Shown here in pieces: positions 1 to 8,182 of a DNA stretch of 64,000 nt; within the stretch, counting starts at the first letter, position 1, and every line of letters begins with the position of its first letter. The position numbers and the translations under genes are program-made. The notes under the pieces are model-generated. The model saw nothing but the letters and a program-made list of their open reading frames with translations, did no database searches and was not told the DNA's origin. The stretch lies in contig NZ_SACN01000001.1 of NCBI RefSeq assembly GCF_004005865.1, forward strand, positions 1,240,001 through 1,304,000, given 5' to 3'. Source of the DNA: Sphingomonas crocodyli. GTDB taxonomy: Bacteria; Pseudomonadota; Alphaproteobacteria; Sphingomonadales; Sphingomonadaceae.

Positions 1-756
1 TTAAGCAGGCTTTTTGAAGCGGAAGACGAAGCGGTCGGTCTTGCCGCGGACGGCGGGGTCGAAGACGAGTTTGGCGTGATCGTCCGCGCCGGTCATCAGC
101 GCGTTGGATTCGCCATCGAGGACGAAGCCCGCGCGCTGGAAATCGGCCTTCACGATCGCCGGATCGATGCGGTGGAGCTTGTCGACGACCGTCCGCACGT
201 CGCCGCCCGCATCGGCGACATGATCGACGACGCCGACCACGCCACCCGGCCTCATCGCGGCATATAGCCGCTTGAGCGCGTCATCCGGATCGGTGCGGGG
301 ATAGTGATATTGTTCCGACTGCCAGTAGAAATCGTGATATTCGAGGTGGAGCAGCGCGAAATCGAAGCTGGCGGGCGCGAACGTTAGCGCGTTCACCTTG
401 CCCTTCTGCAGCCGGACATTGGGTTCGCGGGCGAGCAGTTTTGCCCAGGCGGCGTCCTGCTTGGCGGTGTCGCCATCCTCGGGCGTGGCGTTGATGAAGG
501 CGACGACCGAGCCTTTGGGGCCTACCGATGCCCCAAGAAGCTCCGAATAATAGCCGCCGCCCGCCATCAGATCGAGCGCGCGCTGGCCCGGCTTCACGCC
601 GAAATAGCTGAGGATTTCGACGGGCTTGCGCCCCGCATCGGCGGCGCGGGCATTGTCCGATCGGCCGGGCACGTCGAGGATCTTGGGCGAAACCGCGAGG
701 ACGGCATAAGGCGCAGCCGCGATCGCGGTAGCGAGGATGATCGAGCGGATGTTCAT
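1..756 (-). CDS. Exported class I SAM-dependent methyltransferase-like protein
   Basis: The 251-residue product has a Rossmann methyltransferase fold. Motif I lies at residues 60-74 (ALDLMAGGGYYSELL) and a post-motif-III stretch reads MRPGGVVGVVDH. The N-terminus (MNIRSIILATAIAAAPYAV) looks like a signal peptide, so the protein is probably periplasmic, as in a family of exported methyltransferase-like proteins of alphaproteobacteria whose substrate is not known. The start was placed at 756 because AGGGAGGGG stands just upstream. The reading frame stays open further upstream, but that stretch is Pro/Arg-rich and crosses a dispersed repeat, so it is unlikely to be coding. The stop is at the first base of the window. 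The methyltransferase fold is sure; activity and substrate are not. Confidence 0.8.
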   Translation of the reverse strand: MNIRSIILATAIAAAPYAVLAVSPKILDVPGRSDNARAADAGRKPVEILSYFGVKPGQRALDLMAGGGYYSELLGASVGPKGSVVAFINATPEDGDTAKQDAAWAKLLAREPNVRLQKGKVNALTFAPASFDFALLHLEYHDFYWQSEQYHYPRTDPDDALKRLYAAMRPGGVVGVVDHVADAGGDVRTVVDKLHRIDPAIVKADFQRAGFVLDGESNALMTGADDHAKLVFDPAVRGKTDRFVFRFKKPA

Positions 757-856
757 GGGGACCCCTCCCTGTTGTTGCGCAGCAGGGGTAACGGGGGTGG
801 GGGCGGGGGCCAATGTCGTTGGTCGTGCGGAACGGTGGTTGGTCGAAAACGTCGAA

Positions 857-977
857 ATCCTCCCCGGGACGGGGAGGTGGCGCCGAAGGCGACGGAGGGG
901 GCTGGCCACAAGCGCTGCGTCCGGCCTCTTGCCCCCTCCACCAGCTTCGCTGGTCCCCCTCCCCGTGCGGGGAGGAT
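857..977. repeat. Dispersed palindromic repeat, class B, copy 1
   Basis: The ends are inverted: ATCCTCCCCG opens the unit and CGGGGAGGAT closes it. An inner GGAGGGGGC faces GCCCCCTCC. A related unit lies at 1902-2027. It sits between divergently oriented genes and does not code. Confidence 0.75.
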
Positions 978-1043
978 CTAGGGAAGCGCCCTTTTCCGGA
1001 CAAAGTCGGTTGCTAGGCGCCGCGGCGTCCAAGGAGCGTGCAG

Positions 1044-1661
1044 ATGGCGGAAGCGAAGAAGTTCGGTTGGGGAAAGTGGGTTGCGGGCGCGGTCGCGGTG
1101 GCGGCGGGCGGGGCGGCCTATCTGTACCTGAAGGAGCGGCAGGCGAAAGCGCCGCGCTTCGAGCTTCTGGCGGGCGAAGGCGCGTTCGAACTGCGCCGTT
1201 ACCCCGCGATGCTGGCGATCGAAACGATCCAGCATGGTTCGCGGGACCGCGCACTGGGCAACGGCTTCGGCCTGCTTGCCGATTATATGTTCGGCGGCGC
1301 GCGAGCGGACAAGGATCAGGATGACGAAATCCCGATCGCGATGCCGATCCTGGCCGAACCGGCGAGCGGCGGCAGCTGGCGCATCCGCTTCCTGCTGCCC
1401 GAAGGCATGGCGCGCAAGGACGTGCCCGAGCCGGGCGAGGGGATCGCGATCGTCGAAATCCCGGCGCGCGAAATGGCGGCGGTAAAGGTGAGCGGCAAGC
1501 CCAACGACAAATTGTTCGCGGACAAGGCGGCCGAGCTTCTGCGCTGGGTTTCGGCCAAGGCGCGGACGGCGGCGGGCGATGTCGAGCATGCTTATTACAA
1601 CTCGCCGCTGAAGCCGGGGACGGTGAAGCAGAACGAGATTTTGGTGGGTTTGAGTCTTTGA
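1044..1661 (+). CDS. SOUL family haem-binding protein
   Basis: The 205-residue product has an N-terminal membrane anchor (VAGAVAVAAGGAAYLYL) followed by a SOUL/HBP domain. Recognisable parts are the opening FELRRYPAMLAIET, the central MPILAEP and the closing YYNSPLKPGTVKQNEILVGL. SOUL proteins bind haem or tetrapyrroles; the physiological role in bacteria is not settled. The ATG at 1044 was chosen over a GTG at 1038 because AAGGAG at 1031-1036 is seven bases from the ATG but abuts the GTG. The gene stands alone, flanked by dispersed repeats. The family call is firm. Confidence 0.85.
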   Translation: MAEAKKFGWGKWVAGAVAVAAGGAAYLYLKERQAKAPRFELLAGEGAFELRRYPAMLAIETIQHGSRDRALGNGFGLLADYMFGGARADKDQDDEIPIAMPILAEPASGGSWRIRFLLPEGMARKDVPEPGEGIAIVEIPAREMAAVKVSGKPNDKLFADKAAELLRWVSAKARTAAGDVEHAYYNSPLKPGTVKQNEILVGLSL

Positions 1662-1776
1662 TTCGGCCTCAGACGCCGGGCGGCGCGCATCCGCGCGGCT
1701 TGGCTTCCGCGCAATAAGCGCGGGCGGCCGTTCGGCCTTGCGGGCCTGCGGCCCGTTGCAGGACTTCTCCCCGCTT

Positions 1777-1885
1777 CGTCATTGCGAGCGGAGCGAAGCA
1801 ATCTAGGCCCGCATGTGAGAGGTTCGCGACGATCTCCAGTGCGGGCCTGGATTGCCGCGTCGCCTTCGGCTCCTCGCAATGACGA
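1777..1885. repeat. Dispersed palindromic repeat, class A, copy 1
   Basis: The unit opens with CGTCATTGCGAG and closes with CTCGCAATGACG, about 109 bases end to end. Inside, AGCGAAGCAATC faces GATTGCCGCGTCG. A second copy with nearly the same ends and a diverged centre lies at 10139-10247. It does not code. Confidence 0.85.
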
Positions 1886-1901
1886 GTGGGGCTTTCGCAA
1901 G

Positions 1902-2027
1902 TCCTCCCCCGGAGGGGGAGGGGGACCGCGAAGCGGTGGAGGGGTATTCGCCACAAACGAAACCTCCCCTGCCGGCCAATACCTCTCCACCATCCTGTGG
2001 ATGGTCCCCCTCTCCCTCCGGGGAGGA
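1902..2027. repeat. Dispersed palindromic repeat, class B, copy 2
   Basis: TCCTCCCCCGGAGGGGGAGG opens it and CTCCCTCCGGGGAGGA closes it. It has the same layout as the unit at 857-977 and lies only 16 bases from the class A repeat. Confidence 0.7.
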
Positions 2028-2059
2028 TTTGGGTATTTCACCAAATCGGTAAAAATCGC

Positions 2060-2088
2060 TTGACATCGTGACGCTCATCGGGTAGGTG
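2060..2088 (+). promoter_or_regulatory. Probable sigma-70 promoter upstream of the GTA remnant
   Basis: A consensus -35 box TTGACA (2060-2065) is followed after 17 bases by TAGGTG as a partial -10 box. It precedes the terminator hairpin at 2115-2156 and then the terminase genes. The -35 is seen; promoter function is inferred. Confidence 0.45.
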
Positions 2089-2114
2089 AGTCGCAAGATG
2101 AGAAATTGCGTCGA

Positions 2115-2156
2115 GGGCCGGGGCGTCTCCACACGGAGATGCTGTCCGGCCCTTTT
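2115..2156 (+). terminator. Strong hairpin with T-tract upstream of the GTA terminase gene
   Basis: GGGCCGG (2115-2121) pairs with CCGGCCC (2146-2152). GCGTCTCC pairs with GGAGATGC inside, with an ACAC loop, and TTTT follows. It lies between the promoter at 2060 and the terminase start, so it could be an attenuator or the end of a short transcript of about 60-70 nt. Confidence 0.65.
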
Positions 2157-2176
2157 CATTTGCGGGGAGGATGGCT

Positions 2177-2602
2177 GTGGCGGCGGAGAGCAAGCGCGCA
2201 AAGTTTCTGGACGTGCTGGGGCACAGTTTGAACGTGTCGGAGGCGTGCCGGGAGTCGGGGCTGAGTTCGACGACGGTGTATCGGCTGCGGCGCAAGGATG
2301 CGGCGTTTCGGGATGGGTGGATGGCGGCGCTGGGTGAGGCTTATGCGCGGCTGGAGACGGAGTTGCTGGGCCGCGCTCTGTTCGGCGTCGAACGCGCGGT
2401 GATCCACGGGGGTGAGATCAAATGCTATGTCCGCGAATATTCGGATCGGCTGGGGCTGGCGATGCTGGCGGCCTATCGCGCGCGGATGAAAGATGGCGGA
2501 TCGATCGAGACCGAGGATGAGATGCGCGCGGCGATCACCGATGAGGTGAAGGCGATCGCGAAGCGGCTGAAGGGCGACGATGACGACGCCGTGTTCGCCT
2601 GA
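2177..2602 (+). CDS. GTA/phage terminase small subunit-like protein (gp1-like)
   Basis: The 141-residue product has an N-terminal helix-turn-helix (LNVSEACRESGLSSTTVYRLRR) and a helical rest with an acidic tail (KGDDDDAVFA). It resembles the small protein that precedes the large terminase in RcGTA-like clusters of alphaproteobacteria. A GTG at 2177 was preferred to the ATG at 2171 because GGGGAGG abuts the ATG and is correctly spaced for the GTG. The end overlaps the next gene by 23 bases, as in intact clusters. The gene looks whole although the rest of the cluster is gone. The terminase-small role is inferred from position and HTH content. Confidence 0.6.
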   Translation: MAAESKRAKFLDVLGHSLNVSEACRESGLSSTTVYRLRRKDAAFRDGWMAALGEAYARLETELLGRALFGVERAVIHGGEIKCYVREYSDRLGLAMLAAYRARMKDGGSIETEDEMRAAITDEVKAIAKRLKGDDDDAVFA

Positions 2603-3152
2603 GGCCGAAGCCGAGGGCGCGTCGCAGTTCGAACAATGGGCGCGGATGCCGGCGGACGAGAGGATGGCGGCGATCGGGGCGATCAAGCCATGCGATCTGC
2701 GCAAGGTGCGATATGGCTGGGGCGTGCGGGCGCGGGCTTCGCAATGCGCGCCAGAGGGCGATTGGCGGCTGTGGCTGATCCTGGCGGGGCGCGGTTTCGG
2801 CAAGACGCGGGCGGGGGCGGAATGGGTGCGCGGCGTGGCCGAACGGGACGGCACGGCGCGCATCGCCCTGGTCGCGGCCAGCATTGCCGAAGCGCGCGCG
2901 GTGATGGTGGAGGGGCCGAGCGGGCTGCTCAACATCGGCGATCCGACGGCGCGGCCGACCTATGAAAGCTCGCTGCGGCGGCTGAAATGGAAGGGGGGCG
3001 CGGAGGCCGCGCTCTATTCGGCGGCGGAGGCGGAGATGCTGCGCGGCCCCCAACACAGCCACGCCTGGGCCGACGAGATCGCCAAATGGCCGAACGCGAT
3101 CGAGACGTGGGACAATCTGACGAAGCCTGTCGTTCGAACTGGTGGCCGATGA
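2580..3152 (+). pseudogene. GTA large terminase, truncated to the N-terminal ATPase part
   Basis: The 190-residue product keeps the terminase ATPase start: Walker A AGRGFGKT at residues 69-76 and the Walker B-like HAWADEIAKWP. Phage and GTA large terminases normally run to 400 residues or more and end with an RNase H-like nuclease; here that half is absent. The frame breaks shortly after ETWDNLTKP and ends in a few unrelated residues. The next reading frame, starting about 3121, matches the other end of a GTA cluster, so a large internal deletion is the simplest explanation. The product cannot package DNA. Confidence 0.75.
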
Positions 3153-3903
3153 GGGCGCGGTGCCGGTGGCGGCGATCGTGGGCGAACTGGGCGGCGCGGA
3201 GGTCGCGGCGAGCGGGGCGGCGAGCGTCGACGGCTATGCGGTGAGCGGCGACAGCGTGCGCGGGGCGATCGAGGCGCTGATGCTGATCGAGCCGATGGGT
3301 GCGCGCGATGATGGCGCGGTGCTGCGGCTGGATGCGGCGGGGGCGGCGCCTGTGACGATCGCTGCGGGCGATCTGGGGGCGAACGGCGGTGAGCGGCGGA
3401 TGGTGCGGCGCGAGGAGGCGGCGCAGGGGGCGGGCAAGCTGCCCGACGAGATCAGCATCACCTATTATGAGCCGGATCGCGACTGGCAGGCGGGCTTGCA
3501 GCGCGCGCGGCGGCGGGGTGGCGCGGTGCGGACCGACGCGCGCGAGCTTCCCGCGGCGATGGCGGCGGGGCAGGCGAAGGCGATCGCCGAGCGCGAGCTG
3601 GGCCGGGTGTGGACCGAGCGGCGCGGGCTGAAGGTGATGCTGCCGTGGCGTTACCTGGACCTGCGGCCGGGCATGGCCGTGTGGAGCTTGGCCGACGCGC
3701 TTTGGGTCTATCGCGTCGATGATGACTGGGCGATCGGCGAGCTGCCGGTGGCGAAGGTCATAATTGGCGGAAATCCGGTATTGGGCGCGCGCAGGCCCGC
3801 CATTTCAGACCCAGCGGGCGGCGCGACGATCGACGTTCAGGCGCGCAACGCAATCGTTGGCTTGCTCGATGCCGCACGCGCGCATGGGCTGATTTCCGCA
3901 TGA
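3142..3903 (+). pseudogene. GTA gp15-like tail/host-specificity protein, C-terminal fragment
   Basis: This 253-residue open frame begins abruptly (first usable start GTG 3142, open from 3121) and has no ribosome binding site of its own. Its content matches the C-terminal half of the very large tail-tip protein at the end of RcGTA-like clusters (PF13550-type region). The visible pieces are ITYYEPDRDWQAGLQRARR, RELPAAMAAGQAKAIAERELG and WRYLDLRPGMAVW. The usual protein is several times longer. With the truncated terminase just upstream, everything between g2 and most of g15 (portal, capsid, head-tail and tail genes) seems deleted. The family call rests on remembered motifs, not a search. Confidence 0.6.
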
Positions 3904-4127
3904 GCGAGGCTAAAAAATCACACCCGAAAATTTTTGTGAAATCGACGCAACCCTTTCGATGAACCCGCGTTTCCCGGCTTGTCTGTCGTCGCCAAACAGA
4001 GGGGTGGGGCTCATCCTCCCTGAGATTGTGTCTTCGCAGCAACAGATATGTGCGCGCTTGCATATATTTGGTTACTTGGGTTAGGTGGATACAGTTCCTT
4101 CCCGGAACGATTGGAAAGGGGAATGAT

Positions 4128-5234
4128 ATGCGCAAGCTTGCCTTGATGGCAGCGCTCGCCTCGACCGCGATGGCCGCTCCGGCCTTTGCCAAGGATAAGG
4201 CTTGGTACGTCGGTGTCGAAGGTGGTGGGATGATCCTTGAGGATCTGAACTTCGACGTCACCCGCGCGAACGTGCCGACCACGGCCACCGCGGACAGCAA
4301 GGTCGGCTTCGATGTCGACGGCATCGTCGGCTACGACTTCGGCATGTTCCGCCTGGAAGGCGAAGCGGCTTACAAGCGTAACCGCGTGAACAACTGGGAA
4401 GCCAGCGGCCCGACCCCGAACACGGGTGGCGCGACGCTCGCTCCGGCCGGCAACTACAATGCCACCGGTCACAACAGCGCGCTGAGCTTCATGGTCAACG
4501 GTTTGCTGGACTTCGGCGCCGATGACGGCTTCCAGGGCTTCGTCGGCGGTGGTGCCGGTGTCGCCCGCGTCAAGCTGAGCACCTACACGATCGGTTCGGC
4601 GTCGTTCATCAACGACAGCGACTCGCGCTTTGCATGGCAGGCGCTGGCCGGCGTTCGTTACCCGGTCACCAACAACATCGACGTTGGCGTGAAGTATCGT
4701 TACTTCGTCGTCGACGACGTGAAGGTTCTCGACCGTCTGGGCGCGAGCTACGAGACCAAGTGGCGTTCGCACAGCGTTCTCGCCAGCCTGATCTACAACT
4801 TCGGCGAACCGGCTGCTCCGCCGCCGCCGCCGCCGCCTCCGCCCCCGCCGCCTCCCCCGCCGCCGCCGCCTCCGCCGCCGCCGGTTGTCGAGACCCCGGG
4901 TCCGTTCATCGTGTTCTTCGACTGGGATAAGTCGAACATCACGGCTGAAGCGGCTTCGATCCTCGACAACGCCGCGAACGCTTATGCGACGACCGGTCAG
5001 GCGAAGGTCCAGCTTGCTGGTCACGCCGACAAGTCGGGTAGCGACCAGTACAACGTCGGTCTCTCGCAGCGTCGTGCCGACGCCGTGAAGGCCTACCTGG
5101 CTGGCAAGGGCGTGCCGGAAGCCGCGATGGCGACCGAAGCGTTCGGCGAAAGCCGCCCGCTCGTCGAGACCGCCGACGGCGTCCGCGAGCCGCAGAACCG
5201 CCGCGTGGAAATCACGTTCGGCGCCGGCATGTAA
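4128..5234 (+). CDS. OmpA-family outer membrane porin with proline-rich hinge
   Basis: The 368-residue product starts with a signal peptide cut after AMAAPAFA. An eight-strand beta-barrel (about residues 25-225) ends in SLIYNF, then comes a hinge of about 25 consecutive prolines. The C-terminal OmpA domain (about 255-368) carries the peptidoglycan-binding signature: FDWDKSNIT, LAGHADKSGSDQYNVGLSQRRADAVKAYL split around its core, and NRRVEITF. It tethers the outer membrane to peptidoglycan. The start at ATG 4128 follows AAAGGGG; an earlier in-frame extension has no signal-peptide logic. Codon use is strongly biased to C/G third positions, as expected for an abundant protein. An intrinsic terminator follows. 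Confidence 0.95.
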   Translation: MRKLALMAALASTAMAAPAFAKDKAWYVGVEGGGMILEDLNFDVTRANVPTTATADSKVGFDVDGIVGYDFGMFRLEGEAAYKRNRVNNWEASGPTPNTGGATLAPAGNYNATGHNSALSFMVNGLLDFGADDGFQGFVGGGAGVARVKLSTYTIGSASFINDSDSRFAWQALAGVRYPVTNNIDVGVKYRYFVVDDVKVLDRLGASYETKWRSHSVLASLIYNFGEPAAPPPPPPPPPPPPPPPPPPPPPPVVETPGPFIVFFDWDKSNITAEAASILDNAANAYATTGQAKVQLAGHADKSGSDQYNVGLSQRRADAVKAYLAGKGVPEAAMATEAFGESRPLVETADGVREPQNRRVEITFGAGM

Positions 5235-5274
5235 TGCCGAGGTCGCCGGGCAACCGGCGACCGGTTCGAGAATT

Positions 5275-5303
5275 GGGGTCGGCCTTCGGGCCGGCCCCTT
5301 TTT
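5275..5303 (+). terminator. Intrinsic terminator of the OmpA-family gene
   Basis: GGGGTCGGCC and GGCCGGCCCC form a 10-pair stem with a TTCG tetraloop, followed by TTTTTC. Confidence 0.9.
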
Positions 5304-5399
5304 CTTTGTCCGCTTCGGATCGAAGCCGCATGAGACCGCGCCGATATCGTGATAGTTTCCGCCCCGTCGGCTGTGACGTCGGCTGTGACAGGGGCGGTG

Positions 5400-5774
5400 A
5401 TGATCGAGGGCAGCGTGCCGGTGAGCTTCGTCAATGTCGGTGATCGCGATCGGGCGACCGCCTTCTATCGCGACGTGTTGGGCCTCGCGCTCAAGAGCAG
5501 CGACGATTTCGGATCCTTCTTCGACATGGGCGGCGCGCTGCTGCGCATGACGCCCTTTCCGCACTATCAGGCGGGGCCGCATCCGGTGCTGGGATGGAAT
5601 GTCGCCGACATAAGCGCGGCGGTTGCCGACCTGCGCGGCAAGGGCGTGGCCTTCACGATCTACGAGGGGATGGGCCAGGACGCCGATGGCGTGTGGACGT
5701 CGCCCGATGGCGCGGCGAAGGTGGCGTGGTTCGCCGACAGCGAAGGCAATGTGCTGAGCCTTTCGGAGGCGTGA
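5400..5774 (+). CDS. VOC-superfamily (glyoxalase/dioxygenase-like) protein
   Basis: The 124-residue product is a single glyoxalase/bleomycin-resistance-type module: two beta-alpha-beta-beta-beta units with FVNVGDRDRATAFYRDVLGL at the start and AWFADSEGNVLSLSE at the end. VOC proteins are metal-dependent lyases, dioxygenases or binding proteins. The usual metal ligand in the first strand is not obvious here, so catalysis is uncertain. The ATG at 5400 fits the fold; a GTG 51 bases upstream would add a low-complexity leader. It stands alone, tail to tail with the next gene. Confidence 0.75.
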   Translation: MIEGSVPVSFVNVGDRDRATAFYRDVLGLALKSSDDFGSFFDMGGALLRMTPFPHYQAGPHPVLGWNVADISAAVADLRGKGVAFTIYEGMGQDADGVWTSPDGAAKVAWFADSEGNVLSLSEA

Positions 5775-5793
5775 ACCCCCGAAAGGCCAAGGC

Positions 5794-6573
5794 TTAGCGC
5801 CGGGCAACCCCGATCAGCGCGGTGGAGGGGATTGGGAGGATCGGGCGGTCGCCCGCCATCTGCCGCACTTCGGCGATGACGGCGGCTTTGTCGGCGGCGT
5901 TCAGTTCGGTCCAGTCGGGCGACATGCCGAACAGGCTGTCGGGATCGTCGAGGAGCGCGACCTCCAGATCATAATCGTGCGTCACCCGATCGACCTGCGG
6001 ATCGCGATAACCTGCGGCGACCAGAAGGCTTGCGAGATCGGCCGGATCGCTCATCGCGCCGACGGCTTCGGGCATCGTTATGCCGGGGCGATCGGGGAAG
6101 AGTTTGCGGCGGATATCCCCCAGCAGCAGGAAGGTCGCAGCGCCGCGGCTCTGCCAGCTCGCGATCACGCCGTAGCCGCCCGGCCGCGTGACGCGCGCCA
6201 TTTCGGCGAGGCCCTTGCGCCAATCGGGAAACATGATGACGCCGAAGATCGAGAAGACGGCGTCGAAGCTTGCATCGGGCAAGGTCAGCGCCTGCCCGTC
6301 CATCACCTGCGCTTCGACATTGGGGAGATTGGCGGCGGCGATGCGCGCAACCATGCCGGGAGAGAAATCGGTCGCGAGGATCTGCGCGTCGGTTCGCGCC
6401 GCCGCGAGGGCGAGCGCGCCCGTGCCTGCCGCAACATCGAGGACGCGGCTTTTCGGCGTCAGCGGGACGCGAGCGAGGGCCGCCTCGGCAAAGCGCGCGG
6501 TGAAGGGGTGGGCGGTCCGCTCATAATGCTGGGCGGCGGTATCCCAATGATCGGGGTTTTCGAACTCGCGCAT
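5794..6573 (-). CDS. Class I SAM-dependent methyltransferase
   Basis: The 259-residue product is of the UbiE/Methyltransf_11 type. Motif I is VLDVAAGTGALALAAA, followed by ILATDFSPGMV, MDGQALTLPDASFDAVFS and MARVTRPGGYGVI. The small-molecule substrate cannot be read from sequence. The start at 6573 follows GGAG eight bases upstream; an ATG seven codons earlier lacks a site. It is transcribed divergently from an Rrf2-type regulator across an 86-base gap that holds an AT-rich patch (6590-6615). The regulator may therefore control it. Confidence 0.85.
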   Translation of the reverse strand: MREFENPDHWDTAAQHYERTAHPFTARFAEAALARVPLTPKSRVLDVAAGTGALALAAARTDAQILATDFSPGMVARIAAANLPNVEAQVMDGQALTLPDASFDAVFSIFGVIMFPDWRKGLAEMARVTRPGGYGVIASWQSRGAATFLLLGDIRRKLFPDRPGITMPEAVGAMSDPADLASLLVAAGYRDPQVDRVTHDYDLEVALLDDPDSLFGMSPDWTELNAADKAAVIAEVRQMAGDRPILPIPSTALIGVARR

Positions 6574-6659
6574 CGCAATGACTCCAAATATCATGTAACA
6601 TTATAAGTATCGTGAAATGCACCTCCTGCCAATCCCGCTTGTCGTGCAAAGGTCGGATC

Positions 6660-7097
6660 ATGAGGAAGGACAGCCGCCTTTCCCGAATGCTGCACGTTCT
6701 GCTCCACATGGCGCGGCGCGACGGCCCGATGACGTCCGAAACGATCGCGCAGATGCTGGGCACCAATGCGGTGGTGGTGCGGCGGACGATGGCGGGCCTG
6801 CGCGACGCGGGTTATGTGCGATCGGAAAAGGGGCATGGCGGCGGCTGGGTGATCGCGGCGGACCTGGCGAAGGTATCGCTGCTCGACGTCCACAATGCCG
6901 TGGGCGGCCCGCGCATCTTTGCGATCGGCAGCGAGAATTCCAATCCGGACTGCGCGGTCGAGCAGGCGGTGAACGAAGCGCTGGACGATGCGCTGCGCGA
7001 AGCGGAGGCGTTGCTGATCGCGCGGCTGGGCAAGGTCAGCCTGGCCGAACTGGCGCGCGGTTTCGATGCGCGATGCGAGGGGATGATCCAGAAATGA
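6660..7097 (+). CDS. Rrf2-family transcriptional regulator
   Basis: The 145-residue product has a winged HTH ([30 protein letters not shown]) and the Rrf2 wing KGHGGGW. Only one cysteine triplet position is left ([14 protein letters not shown]), so the three-Cys Fe-S cluster of IscR/NsrR is missing. It is closer to the YwnA/CymR branch, which binds DNA without a cluster. The ATG at 6660 is preceded by AAAGG. It overlaps the next gene by four bases (ATGA), so the two are cotranscribed, and it is divergent from a methyltransferase, its likely target. Confidence 0.85.
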   Translation: MRKDSRLSRMLHVLLHMARRDGPMTSETIAQMLGTNAVVVRRTMAGLRDAGYVRSEKGHGGGWVIAADLAKVSLLDVHNAVGGPRIFAIGSENSNPDCAVEQAVNEALDDALREAEALLIARLGKVSLAELARGFDARCEGMIQK

Positions 7098-7468
7098 CGA
7101 AGCACCGCATCCATGCGATGGCCGTCGCCAGCGTCTATCCGGCCTATGTCGCCAAGGCCGCGAAGAAGGGGCGCAGCAAGGCGGAGGTCGACACGATCAT
7201 CTGCTGGCTGACCGGCCACAGCGAAGCGACGTTGCAGGAGCAGTTGGACAAGCGCGTCGATTTCGAAAGCTTCTTCGAACAAGCGCCGCGCATGAACCCG
7301 GCCCGCGCGCTGATCACCGGGACGGTCTGCGGCGTGCGTGTCGAGGCGGTCGAGGAGCCGGTGATGCGCGAGATACGCTATCTCGACAAACTGATCGACG
7401 AACTCGCCAAGGACCGGCCGATGGAGAAGATCTTGCGCCAAGAACCGGCTGCCCCCGCGTCGACTTAG
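7094..7468 (+). CDS. DUF2200 family protein
   Basis: The 124-residue product matches the conserved DUF2200 plan. It opens [26 protein letters not shown] split by charged turns, carries [14 protein letters not shown] in the middle and ends [26 protein letters not shown]. The family is widespread, small and cytosolic, with no assigned function. The start overlaps the stop of the Rrf2 regulator (ATGA). The stop overlaps by four bases the stop of the convergent pentapeptide-repeat gene, so there is no room for a terminator between them. Confidence 0.85.
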   Translation: MTKHRIHAMAVASVYPAYVAKAAKKGRSKAEVDTIICWLTGHSEATLQEQLDKRVDFESFFEQAPRMNPARALITGTVCGVRVEAVEEPVMREIRYLDKLIDELAKDRPMEKILRQEPAAPAST

Positions 7469-8163
7469 CGGACTTTCAGCCCGACCTCGCTCAAGAGCTG
7501 CGCGGCCTGTTCGCGCGAGATGGTGGCGCCGCGAAAGCGCGACGCGTCGCCCAGCTTGATGCCGCCCAGATCCGCGCCGCCCAGATCCGCGCCGCGCAGA
7601 TCGGCGCCTTCGAAGCGCGCCCCATCGACGATGGCCTCGCGCAGGCTGCAATCTTCGAACGATGCGAGGCGGAAGTCGCACTTGCGCAGATCGGCCTGCG
7701 AGAAATCGATCCGCTTGAGATGGGCCTTGTGAAAGCTGCGCCCGGCAAGCTTGGCGTTGATCAGCAACGTTTCCTCGACATGAAGATCGATGGCTTTCAC
7801 GTCGGACAGATCGACGCCGGTGAGCTTGCAGCCGACGAAGCGCGCCGCCTCCAGCGTGGTTCGCCGCATCGATGCATTGTTGATGTCGCTGGCGAAGAAC
7901 GAGGCTTCGGACAGGTCGCAGCCGACGAAATTGACGAAGGCACCCCGGCAGGATCGCCAGGTCGTCCGTTCGAGCCGGGCGCCGGACAGATCGGCGCGGC
8001 GCAGGTTGCACTGTTCGAAGGTCCAGCCCGACAGGTCGAGCCGCGCGAGATCGGCCTCTTCGAGATCGCAGGCGATGAGCGTCTGCGCGCCGCGAAGCGA
8101 TTGGAGGTCCGCGCGGGTCAGCGCCCGATCGCGGATCGCCCTGTCGGCGAAAAGATCATCCAT
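7465..8163 (-). CDS. Pentapeptide-repeat protein
   Basis: The 232-residue product consists of A(D/N)LXX-type repeats. Examples are [47 protein letters not shown] and [16 protein letters not shown]. The repeats fold as a right-handed quadrilateral beta-helix. The length and a break in the repeats near residue 100 resemble the Qnr/MfpA/McbG group, which mimics DNA and protects gyrase, but the group cannot be assigned by eye. A short helical tail ([14 protein letters not shown]) follows. It is convergent with the DUF2200 gene. Confidence 0.85.
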   Translation of the reverse strand: MDDLFADRAIRDRALTRADLQSLRGAQTLIACDLEEADLARLDLSGWTFEQCNLRRADLSGARLERTTWRSCRGAFVNFVGCDLSEASFFASDINNASMRRTTLEAARFVGCKLTGVDLSDVKAIDLHVEETLLINAKLAGRSFHKAHLKRIDFSQADLRKCDFRLASFEDCSLREAIVDGARFEGADLRGADLGGADLGGIKLGDASRFRGATISREQAAQLLSEVGLKVR

Positions 8164-8182
8164 GTCGATCGGTGCGCGACGA

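Noticed and set aside
757..1254. N-terminal extension of the first methyltransferase gene
   Set aside because: It runs through a palindromic repeat and into the SOUL gene, is Pro/Arg-rich, and the ATG at 756 has a good ribosome site.
4817..4885. CCG repeat in the OmpA gene as a variable tandem repeat
   Set aside because: It encodes the proline hinge with mixed CCG/CCT/CCC codons; this is usual for such porins and not a clean microsatellite.
4011..5807. A 598-codon open frame on the minus strand across the OmpA gene
   Set aside because: It is Arg-rich, has no ribosome site and is the mirror of strongly biased GC-rich codons in the real gene.
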